A stretch of 64,000 bases of DNA, from contig JAENYV010000003.1 of assembly GCA_016841605.1 (NCBI GenBank), forward strand, positions 215,027 to 279,026, read 5' to 3'. Below are positions 55,658 through 63,947 of this stretch, piece by piece. The notes below the pieces were generated by a model. The model did not search any database and was not told where the DNA came from. It was given only the letters and a program-made list of their open reading frames with translations. Both the position numbers and the translations under genes were made by a program. Numbering within the stretch: the stretch's first letter is position 1; every line of letters begins with the position of its first letter. The stretch is from Dethiobacter alkaliphilus (GTDB lineage: Bacteria > Bacillota > Dethiobacteria > DTU022 > UBA8154).

Positions 55658-56416
55658 TCATACAGAGGCAGGCCGATGAAAGATTCTGTCCAAATTCAGT
55701 TCCAAACCCGGAAACTGAGGATGGATAAATTTGTCTCCCGGACCGCCCGCAATGATCAAAGCATAATTTCCCTCCTTGAACATAAAAGATTCCAAGGTGT
55801 TTTCCTCAGGGTCGGCCAGCCAGTAATGGGGAATCCCCGCCTTGCGATAGATCTCCATCTTTTGCAGGCGGTCTTTCCGGCGATTTGCCGGAGACATAAT
55901 TTCTACCACCAAATCACAGGGACCGTCAATGCGCTCCTCGCGCATAATTTTCCGGCGGTCACCGGAGACAAACAATATATCCGGCTGCAGTACGTTGCCG
56001 GTGGCCAAAGTAAGATCCAAAGGGGCATAAAAGAGTTCACCCTCAGGATCAAAATTGTCAAAAAAATTTGCCAACTGACGATATAGGGCGGAGGATACCC
56101 GCTGGTGGTGCATGGAAGGCGACGGTTCCTTTACCAGGATTCCTTCCAGGATCTCAAAACGATAGCCCGGTTCTGCCGGGAGCTGCAGGTAATCCTCGTA
56201 CGTATATCCGCCCCTGTTTGAGTATAAAGAAGTCTCTTCTTTAACAGCGGTGTTGCCTGCGGCCAACGCGGCCAACACCGCTTCTTTTTCGTAACGGTAT
56301 TGTTTTTCTCCCAGTTCTACTACAGGTATCTTTTTTTGCCGCGTATACCTCCAGACGGTTTCCACCGATAAGTTCAAAACTTGCGCCAATTCGTGAGCCG
56401 TCAGCAGCTTTTCCAT
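55658..56416 (-). CDS. Excisionase-type HTH fused to Uma2 (DUF820) nuclease-fold domain
   Basis: About 252 aa. Residues 1-55 are an excisionase/MerR-like helix-turn-helix (LLTAHELAQVLNLSVETVWRYTRQKKIPVVELG). Residues 70-252 are a Uma2/DUF820 PD-(D/E)xK domain (YEDYLQLPAEPGYRFEILEGILVKEPSPSMHHQRV, LQPDILFVSGD, CDLVVEIMSPANRRKDRLQKMEIYRKAGIPHYWLADPE) with the nuclease residues in place. Uma2 proteins are common in Peptococcaceae and cyanobacteria and have no established target; the HTH suggests site-specific DNA binding. Start at ATG 56416, confirmed by the promoter just upstream. Confidence 0.85.
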   Translation of the reverse strand: MEKLLTAHELAQVLNLSVETVWRYTRQKKIPVVELGEKQYRYEKEAVLAALAAGNTAVKEETSLYSNRGGYTYEDYLQLPAEPGYRFEILEGILVKEPSPSMHHQRVSSALYRQLANFFDNFDPEGELFYAPLDLTLATGNVLQPDILFVSGDRRKIMREERIDGPCDLVVEIMSPANRRKDRLQKMEIYRKAGIPHYWLADPEENTLESFMFKEGNYALIIAGGPGDKFIHPQFPGLELNLDRIFHRPASV

Positions 56417-56440
56417 GGGAAGCGCATCCTCTCTCCCCGC

Positions 56441-56469
56441 ATTATACAACGGAACACATCCATAGTCAA
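56441..56469 (-). promoter_or_regulatory. Promoter of the HTH-Uma2 gene
   Basis: Minus strand TTGACT (56469-56464), 17-bp spacer, TATAAT (56446-56441). The -10 box is only about 24 nt from the ATG, so the leader is very short and longer upstream starts are excluded. Confidence 0.75.
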
Positions 56470-56559
56470 GTAAACACAAGGAGAACAAAATCATAAATTG
56501 CATGGAATGCCTTTTTTAAGTTCCTGTATTAAACTTTTAAGAATCCATGGAAAGTACGC

Positions 56560-56588
56560 TTGACATTTCTATAAGTGTATGTTACCAT
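56560..56588 (+). promoter_or_regulatory. Promoter of the XRE/membrane protein pair
   Basis: TTGACA (56560-56565), 17-bp spacer, TACCAT (56583-56588). It is about 50 nt before the TTG start of the regulator. Confidence 0.65.
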
Positions 56589-56636
56589 TACAAATGGAAA
56601 GCAAGCTTTACATTTGGTTCTAAAGGAAGGAATATT

Positions 56637-56852
56637 TTGAGAAATCGGCTTGAAGAAATACGAAAACAGCGAGGGATTAAACAAGAGGAGCTTGCCTCCG
56701 CCTTGGAAGTATCAAGACAAACGATTGGCTCATTGGAAAATGGGCGGTATAATCCCTCAATCATCTTGGCTTTCAAAATTGCCCGATATTTCGGGTTAAG
56801 TATCGAGGAAGTTTTTATTTATGAGGAGGAACAGGAAAATGAAACAATATAA
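56637..56852 (+). CDS. Small XRE-family regulator (YozG-like)
   Basis: A 71-aa HTH_3 protein, essentially a single domain: RLEEIRKQRGIKQEELASALEVSRQTIGSLENGRYNPSIILAFKIARYFGLSIEEVF. TTG start with AAGGAAGG 6 nt upstream. The 3' end overlaps the following membrane protein gene by 14 nt, so the two are translationally coupled. This pairing of a tiny HTH protein with a small membrane protein is common in Firmicutes; the regulator probably controls its own operon. Confidence 0.88.
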   Translation: MRNRLEEIRKQRGIKQEELASALEVSRQTIGSLENGRYNPSIILAFKIARYFGLSIEEVFIYEEEQENETI

Positions 56853-57276
56853 GGTTGGCCGATACGTTTTTCTAGCGGTAGTCGGGTTTATCATCTTCGC
56901 TGTAGGGTTGGCGCTTACAAAGTTGTTGTCGAATACAGACGGTATACTGAAAATATTGCCGTATATATTTGTGGGCGTAGGTTCAGGCATTTTTGGCGGC
57001 AATCTCGGAACAGCACTTAGGAACAAAGCCATGCTTAAAAATCCACAAGCAGCAAGACAAATGGAAATTGAGCAAAAAGACGAGCGTAATCAAGCTATCA
57101 GCAATAAAGCAAAGGCAAAGGTTTATGATTTGATGATATTCGTGTATGCCGCAATACTACTTGCTTTTGCACTCATGCAAGTTGATATATATATAATCCT
57201 TACGCTGGTGGCGGTTTATCTATTTTTTATCTTTGCCAATGTTTATTACCTCACCAAATATTACAAGGAAATGTAA
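56839..57276 (+). CDS. Small membrane protein coupled to the XRE regulator
   Basis: A 145-aa protein with two N-terminal hydrophobic segments (residues 8-28 and 37-55), a charged middle (QMEIEQKDERNQAISNKAKAK) and two C-terminal segments (95-112 and 115-135). This layout is seen in hypothetical membrane proteins encoded next to XRE regulators; no function is known. AGGAGG lies 9 nt before ATG 56839. Confidence 0.75.
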   Translation: MKQYKVGRYVFLAVVGFIIFAVGLALTKLLSNTDGILKILPYIFVGVGSGIFGGNLGTALRNKAMLKNPQAARQMEIEQKDERNQAISNKAKAKVYDLMIFVYAAILLAFALMQVDIYIILTLVAVYLFFIFANVYYLTKYYKEM

Positions 57277-57290
57277 ATATACTTGTTTAA

Positions 57291-57323
57291 CTCGCCGCCC
57301 TTGATGGACGGCGGGTTTTCTAT
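57291..57323 (+). terminator. Terminator of the XRE/membrane protein operon
   Basis: CTCGCCG (57291-57297) pairs with CGGCGGG (57309-57315), followed by TTTTCTATTATTT. The remaining 220 nt to the signal peptidase gene contain no convincing gene; a 40-codon minus-strand frame without a start codon is ignored. Confidence 0.7.
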
Positions 57324-57543
57324 TATTTCTCGTCCTCCCGTTCCTCGATATGCATCCTCGACGTCCTCGTCAAAATCGTATTCACCAAGGTCGTTACGTC
57401 TTTATGAAGAACTTGAACTTATACCATGGAGAACGCTTTTTAGCCCCCTAAAGAATTTGGAAAAACTCGTTTAATTATGTTAATATTTCAGACGAGAGCT
57501 ATTTTTATCCTTATCGATACTTAACCGGCTTTAAGTCTGCGGG

Positions 57544-58110
57544 TTAAAAGTCCAACAGCAATTTGCCGATAACATGACTGAGCGGTACACAGCCGATTTC
57601 TCTACTATCCCGGCTGTTATTGCGGTTGTCTCCCATAACAAAGATATAACCTTCCGGGACAACAACCTTTTTACCCATTGAATAAATAGGCATTTCTTTA
57701 AGATAAGTTTCTTCGATCACAGATCCGTTTCTCACAATCACTTCGCCGCCAAACTGTAATTCATCACCGGATTTACCAATCACCCTTTTAATCCAGTAAT
57801 TTCCTTCTTTTTTCTTTGCAAGCAACTGTGTGAAGAGGTTGCTGTTCACCGCATCCCAGAAATTGTCCAATAGTGTCCTAGTTCGATTAATACGGCTGTC
57901 GATAATAATAATGTCTCCATAATCCGGTTCACACTTTAATATATTAACAGTCTTATTAATAATCAGCCTTTCTTTGTCGTGCAATGTAGGTTCCATGGAA
58001 CTGCCTTCAACCTGCATGGGCTGCACAAGAAAAATAGTAATAATCATGGCTAATACTACCGCACCAAGCAAATGTAACGACCAACTGACTATTTCCCTAA
58101 CTATCTTCAT
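57544..58110 (-). CDS. lepB: Signal peptidase I
   Basis: Removes signal peptides at the outer face of the membrane. A 188-aa type I enzyme with one N-terminal helix (residues 8-30), catalytic Ser38 in EGSSMEPTL, general-base Lys108 in YWIKRVIGKSGD, and the C-terminal GDNRNNSRDSREIGCVP box. GGAGG is 6 nt before the ATG. It stands alone. There is an insert around residues 70-100 relative to short Bacillus enzymes, with no sign of damage. Confidence 0.95.
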   Translation of the reverse strand: MKIVREIVSWSLHLLGAVVLAMIITIFLVQPMQVEGSSMEPTLHDKERLIINKTVNILKCEPDYGDIIIIDSRINRTRTLLDNFWDAVNSNLFTQLLAKKKEGNYWIKRVIGKSGDELQFGGEVIVRNGSVIEETYLKEMPIYSMGKKVVVPEGYIFVMGDNRNNSRDSREIGCVPLSHVIGKLLLDF

Positions 58111-58325
58111 TCAGCGCCTCCGGAAAAATTATTTTAACTACCCTTTACTAATTATAATAAATAATCCCGTTAACATCCAGAACAGGATTGACCTCCATAA
58201 CTGGAAATTGCTATAATTGCAGATAAAAGCACATTGTTAAAGCAGCAGATTCGCAAAATTACGGCCCATAAAGAGCGTGAAAGAGCGCGGCCTTGAAAAA
58301 AATAACACCGTAAGGGGAGATATAA

Positions 58326-58883
58326 ATGAAACCGGCAATAATCATCACAGACATGGTTGAGGATTTTATCAGATTGGATGGTCCTCTGCCTGTTGGGGAA
58401 GAAGGTCTGAAGATTATTCCCAAACTGCAGGAATTAAAAGCAATTTGTCGTGAGAAATCCCTACCGTTTATCTATGCCAACGATGCTCTTCTGCCGAATG
58501 ATTTCCTGTTTAATTCTCGCATGAAGCCGCACGGAATACGCGGAACAGCCGGAGTACAGGTAATTGACGAACTGAAACCGGAAAGCTCCGATCTCATTGT
58601 ACATAAACGCCGCCTGAGCGCCTTTTTCAAGACCGACCTTGACATTACTCTCAGAGAGTGGGGAATCGACACGATTATAGTGGGAGGTGTGGCTACCGAA
58701 ATCTGTGTCTTATCAACAGCTTACGACGGCGTCTCTCTTGATTTTAAAGCAATTGTGCTCGAAGATTGCTGCGCATCGCGTTTTAGACAAACCCACAGCA
58801 ATATTATTACCGTATTAAAGGCCAGTCCGCTCTATCCTTTGCTCAGGGTGACTACCCTCGCTGAATTTGTACAGGAAATTTAA
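58326..58883 (+). CDS. Isochorismatase-family cysteine hydrolase
   Basis: A 185-aa cytoplasmic hydrolase. The triad is visible: Asp9 in IITDMVEDF, Lys94 in VHKRRLSAFF and Cys127 in GVATEICVLSTAYD, with the cis-peptide VGGVATE. The family includes nicotinamidase and ureidoacrylate hydrolase; the His metal ligands of nicotinamidase are not all evident, so the substrate is open. GGGGAG precedes the ATG. Confidence 0.88.
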   Translation: MKPAIIITDMVEDFIRLDGPLPVGEEGLKIIPKLQELKAICREKSLPFIYANDALLPNDFLFNSRMKPHGIRGTAGVQVIDELKPESSDLIVHKRRLSAFFKTDLDITLREWGIDTIIVGGVATEICVLSTAYDGVSLDFKAIVLEDCCASRFRQTHSNIITVLKASPLYPLLRVTTLAEFVQEI

Positions 58884-58903
58884 CAGTCAAGGTTATATCC
58901 GGG

Positions 58904-58939
58904 AGTGAAGTTTCCAATGCCCTGAAATATTGTTTGATA
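58904..58939 (+). repeat. Imperfect direct repeat, left copy
   Basis: Starts AGTGAAGTT-TCCA and continues GCCCTGAAAT-n-TT-n-TTT. It matches 60143-60178 at about 30 of 36 positions with one gap. The copies flank the segment with the two RiPP-like precursors and the permease fragment. They may be an insertion footprint. Confidence 0.45.
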
Positions 58940-58942
58940 GTT

Positions 58943-59287
58943 TTAACGGTAGGTTACTCCACCCTGGCTTCCGCCGAATATTTGGATGTAATGCCCTGTA
59001 TCCAGATAATGGTTCTGAACAAGTCCCAAAACGATATCGAAGCGGTGCATACTGGTCTGCCAGCTGCACATTTGGCAAACCGCTCTGCATGGGACATTAT
59101 CATCCGATCCTCCGGCTATTTCTTCTAGTTGCTCTTCACTTAATTCGGCCAAACTTTCCCCTGCGGGCACGGCTGCTTGGATAATCGCCTGCCGCTCTTC
59201 TTCCGTAGGCGCTTGCAGGTACTTCTTCATTAATTCTTGATCATTGTTGGCCACTGCCAGGAATCTTTCAAGTTCTTTCTTTGTCAC
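58943..59287 (-). CDS. Nif11-type RiPP precursor peptide
   Basis: A 114-aa precursor. Residues 1-58 are a Nif11-like leader (TKKELERFLAVANNDQELMKKYL, then LAELSEEQLEEIAGG) ending in a double glycine at 59-60. The 54-residue core contains Cys67, Cys71 and Cys74 (PCRAVCQMCSW), then an aromatic and Gly-rich tail. GTG 59287 has AAAGG 9 nt upstream; an ATG three codons earlier is too close to it. It lies 159 nt downstream of another GG-type precursor. No LanM, cyclodehydratase, radical SAM or peptidase-exporter gene is in view, so maturation must be encoded elsewhere or lost. Confidence 0.75.
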   Translation of the reverse strand: MTKKELERFLAVANNDQELMKKYLQAPTEEERQAIIQAAVPAGESLAELSEEQLEEIAGGSDDNVPCRAVCQMCSWQTSMHRFDIVLGLVQNHYLDTGHYIQIFGGSQGGVTYR

Positions 59288-59446
59288 TAGTCTCATCCTT
59301 TCGTTCTCACAATAAAGAATAATGAATCTTTGGCAATTTAATTCAGCTTGCCGCCAAGCCGGAATTTTGCATGCCGGCTTCAATGGTGATTGCCCGGCGC
59401 TTATCTCCGGGAATTCTTAAGACTATAACCACCGGATAACCGTTTA

Positions 59447-59707
59447 TCATCTCTTATTCGCCTGATGGGTACATATACCTACTATACCCATGCTGGAATT
59501 ATAATGACAAGAACAGCACATATTATTTTCCTCCACTCCCAGCGCACACATATAATGATCACAGCTATAAAAAGCGTTGACAATCATTTGTCCGTTGAGC
59601 CACTGCAATCCGCCGACAACCTGCTCCATATCCTCATCGGTCAAAGTCGGTTCCTGCGTAAAGGAATCATCCGATGGAGAGATTTTGTTTTCTTTATTCT
59701 CACTCAT
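59447..59707 (-). CDS. Cys-rich double-glycine precursor peptide
   Basis: An 86-aa peptide. The acidic leader ends in LTDEDMEQVVGG (GG at 32-33), a peptidase-exporter type cleavage site. The 53-residue core has six Cys (49, 54, 64, 65, 67, 79) and ends in a basic tail. AAAAGGGGG lies 6 nt before ATG 59707. Its leader differs from the Nif11 type of the neighbouring precursor, but both end in acidic-VGG or AGG motifs. The natural product class cannot be told. Confidence 0.7.
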   Translation of the reverse strand: MSENKENKISPSDDSFTQEPTLTDEDMEQVVGGLQWLNGQMIVNAFYSCDHYMCALGVEENNMCCSCHYNSSMGIVGICTHQANKR

Positions 59708-59807
59708 TTGTATCCCCCTTTTCATTTACCGCTTGTTAAAGGTTATCTATAATATACCAATTTCTTAACTGTAATGGTAATTTTTTTTTAAAACCATATT
59801 ACAAAAT

Positions 59808-59929
59808 ACAATTTCCAATGCCTCGGTTTTTGGTACACTGGTAATGGGCCTTTATACCAATTATCCTATGGCTCTTGCTCCCGGCATGGGGCTTAGGCGC
59901 TTATTTCACCTATACGGTTTAAAGCGTCC
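59808..59929 (+). pseudogene. Fragment of an NCS2/AzgA-type purine permease
   Basis: In one frame the plus strand encodes GTLVMGLYTNYPMALAPGMGL, the signature of AzgA-like adenine/guanine/hypoxanthine permeases. After a one-base frameshift the next frame continues GAYFTYTV and then a stop. Only about 40 codons of a protein of over 400 residues remain. It is a decayed remnant with no other piece of the gene nearby. Confidence 0.75.
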
Positions 59930-60142
59930 AGAAACCGCACGCCGTTCAGTATCCTTACAGAAGATTAATGCTACTTTTTACTGATATCCTTTAATTTATA
60001 TAAAAGATAATGTTCAGTAACTTTACAATCCCGGCTTCCTGTTACTGGTGATAAAACTTCACTATTACTTTACTTCGTTTTCTTTACCCCTTTTGATTAT
60101 AATACTCCGAATTCCCCTCTAATCTTTTTTTTAACGCAATTA
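59930..60142. other. Non-coding stretch after the permease fragment
   Basis: AT-rich. No gene, hairpin with a U-run or promoter is recognised; it probably continues the decayed segment. Confidence 0.35.
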
Positions 60143-60178
60143 AGTGAAGTTATCCAGCGCCCTGAAATGTTATTTATA
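60143..60178 (+). repeat. Imperfect direct repeat, right copy
   Basis: AGTGAAGTTATCCAGCGCC followed by CTGAAAT-n-TT-n-TTT, matching 58904-58939. It lies about 27 nt upstream of the sigma-54 type promoter. Confidence 0.45.
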
Positions 60179-60204
60179 AGCAAAATATTTGAGAGCAGAA
60201 TAAC

Positions 60205-60220
60205 TTGGCATAAATCTTGC
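60205..60220 (+). promoter_or_regulatory. Sigma-54 (-24/-12) promoter of the molybdopterin enzyme
   Basis: TTGGCATAAATCTTGC: GG at 60207-60208 and GC at 60219-60220 with the exact sigma-54 spacing. The start would be near 60232, about 30 nt before the ATG and just before the AGGAGG. No enhancer-binding activator gene is in the window. Confidence 0.65.
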
Positions 60221-60262
60221 GGTATAAAGTTTATAAAATATATTTAGCAGGAGGTTAAGCTA

Positions 60263-62314
60263 ATGACTGTTATGAACAGTAGTTGCATGCTCTGCGTCTG
60301 GGATTGTGGAATTAAAGCCACCGTTGAGGATGGAAAATTAGTTAAAACCGAAGGTTTAGCCGAACACCCGATTACTGAGGGTTATATCTGCCCGAGAGGT
60401 GAAAATTTGCCGGCATATGTCTATTCCGACAGTCGCCTGCTCTACCCTTATCGAAGGAAAAATAATTCTCTGGAGAGAATAACCTGGGACCAGGCACTTG
60501 ATACCTGTGCAGAGAACCTGATCAAAGTAAAAGAAAAATACGGTTCAAAATCTTTAGCTATCTTTTGTGGTTCTGTTGGTGTAGAAAATATTGAAGTCGC
60601 CGCTTTTGCCCAACGTTTTAAGAGCGCTTATAATACACCCAATCTTCTTTCTGTCGAAAATATTTGTTATCGCCTGCGTATCCTTGCACGCCAGATGACA
60701 TTTGGCCGTTATCCCGGAGAGGATTACAGGAAAGCTGAATGTATAGTCCTCTGGGCTCATAATCCTGACGGCTCAAAGGGCATGTTAGCTAAAACAATTC
60801 GCGAAAAACTCACTGCCGAGAAAATGGAGCTTATTGTTATTGACCCCAAAAAAACCGCAATGGCGGAACTGGGACTGCATTTGCAAATACGTCCCGGCAC
60901 CGACGCGGCTCTAGCCCTGGCTATGCTGCATGTAATCATTAATGAAGACCGGTGCGACAATGAATTTGTGGAAAATTACACGAAAGGTTTCCCTGAACTT
61001 AAAGAACATGTACGGCAATATACTCCCGAATGGGCAGCAGATGTCACAGGGGTTCCGGCAACAGACATCAAAATTGCAGCCAGAATTTTTGCACAATCTA
61101 ATGCTTCCTGTATTATGCAGGGTATTAATACTCTTGACCAACACCAGAACGGTTTCCAGAACTCCAGGCTTTTATCTCTGCTGCAGATAGTAACGGGGAA
61201 TATTGATAAACCGGGGACCTGGGTCACTATTCCTTATATTCGCATGGCCGATTTAAGGCTGCCCATGGAAGAGAAGCCCATAGGTGCTGATGAATTTCCT
61301 ATTTTCCATTCAGTCTGGGGACGCGTCTCTCCTTACGGTATCGCCACATTATTCCCCAAAGCCGTATTAGAAGGCAAGCCTTATCCTATTAAAGCCGGTA
61401 TTGTAACCGCAGCCAACCCCCTGGTGACCTATCCCGATTCCGGCTTATACAAGAAGGCTTTTGAAGCGTTGGACTTCAGGGTTTCTATTGATCCGTTTAT
61501 CAATGAAACAGCAGAGCTTGCCGATATCCTGCTCCCGGCCTGCACTTTTCTGGAAAAAGGCAGCCTGGGCTATGTCTACGGTGTAGTACTATGTGAACCC
61601 TATGCTATGCTCCGTAAAAAAGTTATTGAGCCATTAGGTGAGAGTAGACCTGACTGGTGGATTTGGACGGAACTGGCCAAACGCATGGGTCTTGGCGAAT
61701 ATTTCTCCTGGAAATCGGAAGAAGAAATTTTTGACTACCTCCTGGAGCCGAGTGGATTCAGGGATGAGCTCAAGAATCAGCTTGGAGTTTTCTTTGCCGA
61801 TAAGGGATATTACCAATATAAAACAGCAGGATTCCCCACGCCGAGCAAGAAAATTGAAATATACTCGGATACAATGAAAGAGTATGGTTATGATCCCCTA
61901 CCCGGGTACGTGGAGCCGGCCCAGAGCCCTGTCAGTACTCCCGAGCTTTTTAAGGAATATCCCATTATCCTCATTAGTGGAGCCAGGAGGCAGGAGTATG
62001 CCCATTCTCAGCAACGTAATATCCCGGTACTACGCGGGCTAAACCCGGAGCCCCTGGCAGAGATGCATCCTGCTACAGCACAGCGTTTTGGACTAATTGA
62101 TGGTGAAAAAGTAAATATTAAAACTCAAAAAGGTAGTCTTAAAATGCGGCTCAAGACCAACGAAGCCATGATGACAGGCGTAGTGTCAGTTCCTCATGGT
62201 TGGGGTTCGGCAAACGTAAACCAAATAACAACTATAGAAAGCAGAGAGCCTGTTACCGGTTATCCCGATTTTAAAGCCATTTTGGTCCGTGTAGAGTCGG
62301 CTTATGGGTTTTAG
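60263..62314 (+). CDS. Molybdopterin oxidoreductase, acetylene-hydratase-like group
   Basis: A 683-aa single-subunit member of the DMSO reductase superfamily. One 4Fe-4S site at Cys8, Cys11, Cys15 and Cys43 (CMLCVWDC, YICPRG). The likely metal ligand is Cys135 in SVENICYRLR. The dinucleotide-binding domains include IVLWAHNPDGS, VIDPKKTAMAELGLHLQIRPGTDAALALAM and the C-terminal ISGARRQEYAHSQQRN and PHGWGSAN. No Tat signal, so it is cytoplasmic. Layout and N-terminal spacing resemble acetylene hydratase and related enzymes of unknown substrate; no ferredoxin or membrane subunit is adjacent. AGGAGG is 7 nt before the ATG. Confidence 0.85.
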   Translation: MTVMNSSCMLCVWDCGIKATVEDGKLVKTEGLAEHPITEGYICPRGENLPAYVYSDSRLLYPYRRKNNSLERITWDQALDTCAENLIKVKEKYGSKSLAIFCGSVGVENIEVAAFAQRFKSAYNTPNLLSVENICYRLRILARQMTFGRYPGEDYRKAECIVLWAHNPDGSKGMLAKTIREKLTAEKMELIVIDPKKTAMAELGLHLQIRPGTDAALALAMLHVIINEDRCDNEFVENYTKGFPELKEHVRQYTPEWAADVTGVPATDIKIAARIFAQSNASCIMQGINTLDQHQNGFQNSRLLSLLQIVTGNIDKPGTWVTIPYIRMADLRLPMEEKPIGADEFPIFHSVWGRVSPYGIATLFPKAVLEGKPYPIKAGIVTAANPLVTYPDSGLYKKAFEALDFRVSIDPFINETAELADILLPACTFLEKGSLGYVYGVVLCEPYAMLRKKVIEPLGESRPDWWIWTELAKRMGLGEYFSWKSEEEIFDYLLEPSGFRDELKNQLGVFFADKGYYQYKTAGFPTPSKKIEIYSDTMKEYGYDPLPGYVEPAQSPVSTPELFKEYPIILISGARRQEYAHSQQRNIPVLRGLNPEPLAEMHPATAQRFGLIDGEKVNIKTQKGSLKMRLKTNEAMMTGVVSVPHGWGSANVNQITTIESREPVTGYPDFKAILVRVESAYGF

Positions 62315-62334
62315 CGTTTTTAATAATGATATTT

Positions 62335-63294
62335 TTAGGAGGATTTTTCAAATATCCCGGCATACCGGCCATATCCCTCTTTCTCCAGATCTTCTTTCGG
62401 GATAAAACGCAAAGCCGCGGAGTTAATACAATAACGTTGCCCACCGGGACCCGGGCCATCATTAAATAGATGCCCCAGGTGCGAATCCGCACTTTTACTC
62501 CTGACTTCTGTCCGAACCATCCCATGACTGTAGTCAGGGGTTTCTTTTATATTATCCGTTTTCAGAGGTTTCACAAAACTAGGCCAACCACATCCGGAAT
62601 CGTACTTATCCAGGGAACTGAAGAGGGGTTCCCCCGATACGATATCAACATAAATCCCTTCTCCTTTGAAGTCCCAGTAACGGTTCTTAAAAGGCGGTTC
62701 TGTGGTATTGTTTTGCGTAACTTGAAATTGCAGCTCCGTAAGCCTCTTTTTTAATTCTTCCCGGTCTTTTTGACTCCAGTGCTTCTCAATAAAAACATCT
62801 CTTCCCGATCCCTTACGGTAGTGCTTGTAATGCCAGGGATTTTTCTTATAATAATCCTGATGATATTCCTCCGCCGGATAAAAGGACTCTGCCGGAAGAA
62901 TTACGGTGGTAATCGGCTTGGCAAACCGACCGCTTTCTATCAGCGCTTTCTTTGAAGACTCCGCTTTTTCTTTTTGCACCTCATTATGATAAAAAATTGC
63001 GGTTTGATATGGTTCACCTCGATCAAAAAACTGGCCGCCGGGATCGGTGGGATCTATTTGCCGCCAGTATATCTCAAGAAGTTCTTCATAAGATGTTTTT
63101 TCCGGATCAAAGGTTATCCGGACCGCTTCACAATGCCCGGTTTCCTTCGAACAGACTTCCTCATATGTGGGCTTTTCTTTCTTGCCGCCCGTATAACCTG
63201 AAACAACGCTGATAACACCAGGCATCTTGTCAAAAGGAGCAACCATGCACCAGAAACACCCCCCGGCAAACGTTGCTACTTCGTTTTCCTGCAT
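62335..63294 (-). CDS. msrAB: Peptide methionine sulfoxide reductase MsrA/MsrB fusion
   Basis: A 319-aa repair enzyme reducing both epimers of methionine sulfoxide. The MsrA half (1-165) has the catalytic GCFWC with Cys13. The MsrB half (185-319) has [31 protein letters not shown] with catalytic Cys289. The CxxC zinc pairs of many MsrB proteins are absent ([12 protein letters not shown]), the zinc-free form. GGGGG lies about 12 nt before the ATG. It is convergent with the molybdopterin gene. Confidence 0.95.
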   Translation of the reverse strand: MQENEVATFAGGCFWCMVAPFDKMPGVISVVSGYTGGKKEKPTYEEVCSKETGHCEAVRITFDPEKTSYEELLEIYWRQIDPTDPGGQFFDRGEPYQTAIFYHNEVQKEKAESSKKALIESGRFAKPITTVILPAESFYPAEEYHQDYYKKNPWHYKHYRKGSGRDVFIEKHWSQKDREELKKRLTELQFQVTQNNTTEPPFKNRYWDFKGEGIYVDIVSGEPLFSSLDKYDSGCGWPSFVKPLKTDNIKETPDYSHGMVRTEVRSKSADSHLGHLFNDGPGPGGQRYCINSAALRFIPKEDLEKEGYGRYAGIFEKSS

Positions 63295-63414
63295 ATTTTA
63301 TCAAAACCCCCTTCAATTCTTCTATCATTATTATTCTACAAAACATTTTTTTCAAACAGGTTACCGGCCCTTCACAGTAAACTTCAGTTTGGCGCTTGCC
63401 GCTCTTTTAATTTA

Positions 63415-63888
63415 TTACGTAAGATCATGAAAATTAACAGTAATATTCCCATTATTAACGACCATGCGGGCCAGAGAAACAGGCAGGCCAAATCTTTGTG
63501 GACCGGCACTTCCGGGATTCAAATAGATTATTCCGTTTCGTTTTTCCTCTAACGGTCGATGAGAGTGCCCGCTGACAACCACATGAAAACCTGCGGTTTC
63601 AGGATCAAGCTCAAGTTTGCCAAGATCATGCAGCACATAAATCATCGTGTTTTCAATTTTTACTGCTTCAGTCAAGGGGATTTTGTTGGCCCAGTCCCCT
63701 TTGTCCGTATTACCCCGGACCGGGGCAACAGGAGCCACACTTTGTAATATTTCGAGAACTTCGGGTTTGCCGATATCTCCGGCGTGAATAATTAACTCAC
63801 TTCCCCGGAGCGCTTGTAGCGCTTCCGGGCGCACCAGCCCATGGGTATCGGAAATGACACCGATTACTCTTTCTTTAATCAGACTCAC
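63415..63888 (-). CDS. YfcE/MJ0936-type metallophosphoesterase
   Basis: About 157 aa. The metal-ligand motifs of the family are all present: GVISDTHG, HAGDIG, RGNTD, HDLG and GHSHRP, then LNPGSAGPQRFG. Members hydrolyse phosphodiesters in vitro; the physiological substrate is unknown. The start is uncertain: GTG 63888 fits family length, while the open frame continues upstream into what looks like intron sequence and cannot be native coding. Confidence 0.85.
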   Translation of the reverse strand: MSLIKERVIGVISDTHGLVRPEALQALRGSELIIHAGDIGKPEVLEILQSVAPVAPVRGNTDKGDWANKIPLTEAVKIENTMIYVLHDLGKLELDPETAGFHVVVSGHSHRPLEEKRNGIIYLNPGSAGPQRFGLPVSLARMVVNNGNITVNFHDLT

Positions 63889-63947
63889 TCCAATCTCTTT
63901 TTGGGGTCTTATTTCAAATTCTATCTTACCAGGCAAATTCCTTGAAA

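Noticed and set aside
55479..55661. N-terminal extension of the Cys-rich protein
   Set aside because: The 61 extra codons have no family counterpart; the domain begins at the ATG at 55478.
57283..57474. 63-codon plus-strand frame
   Set aside because: It begins beside and runs through the terminator of the preceding operon, has no ribosome site, and shows low-complexity Ser/Pro content without similarity I recognise.
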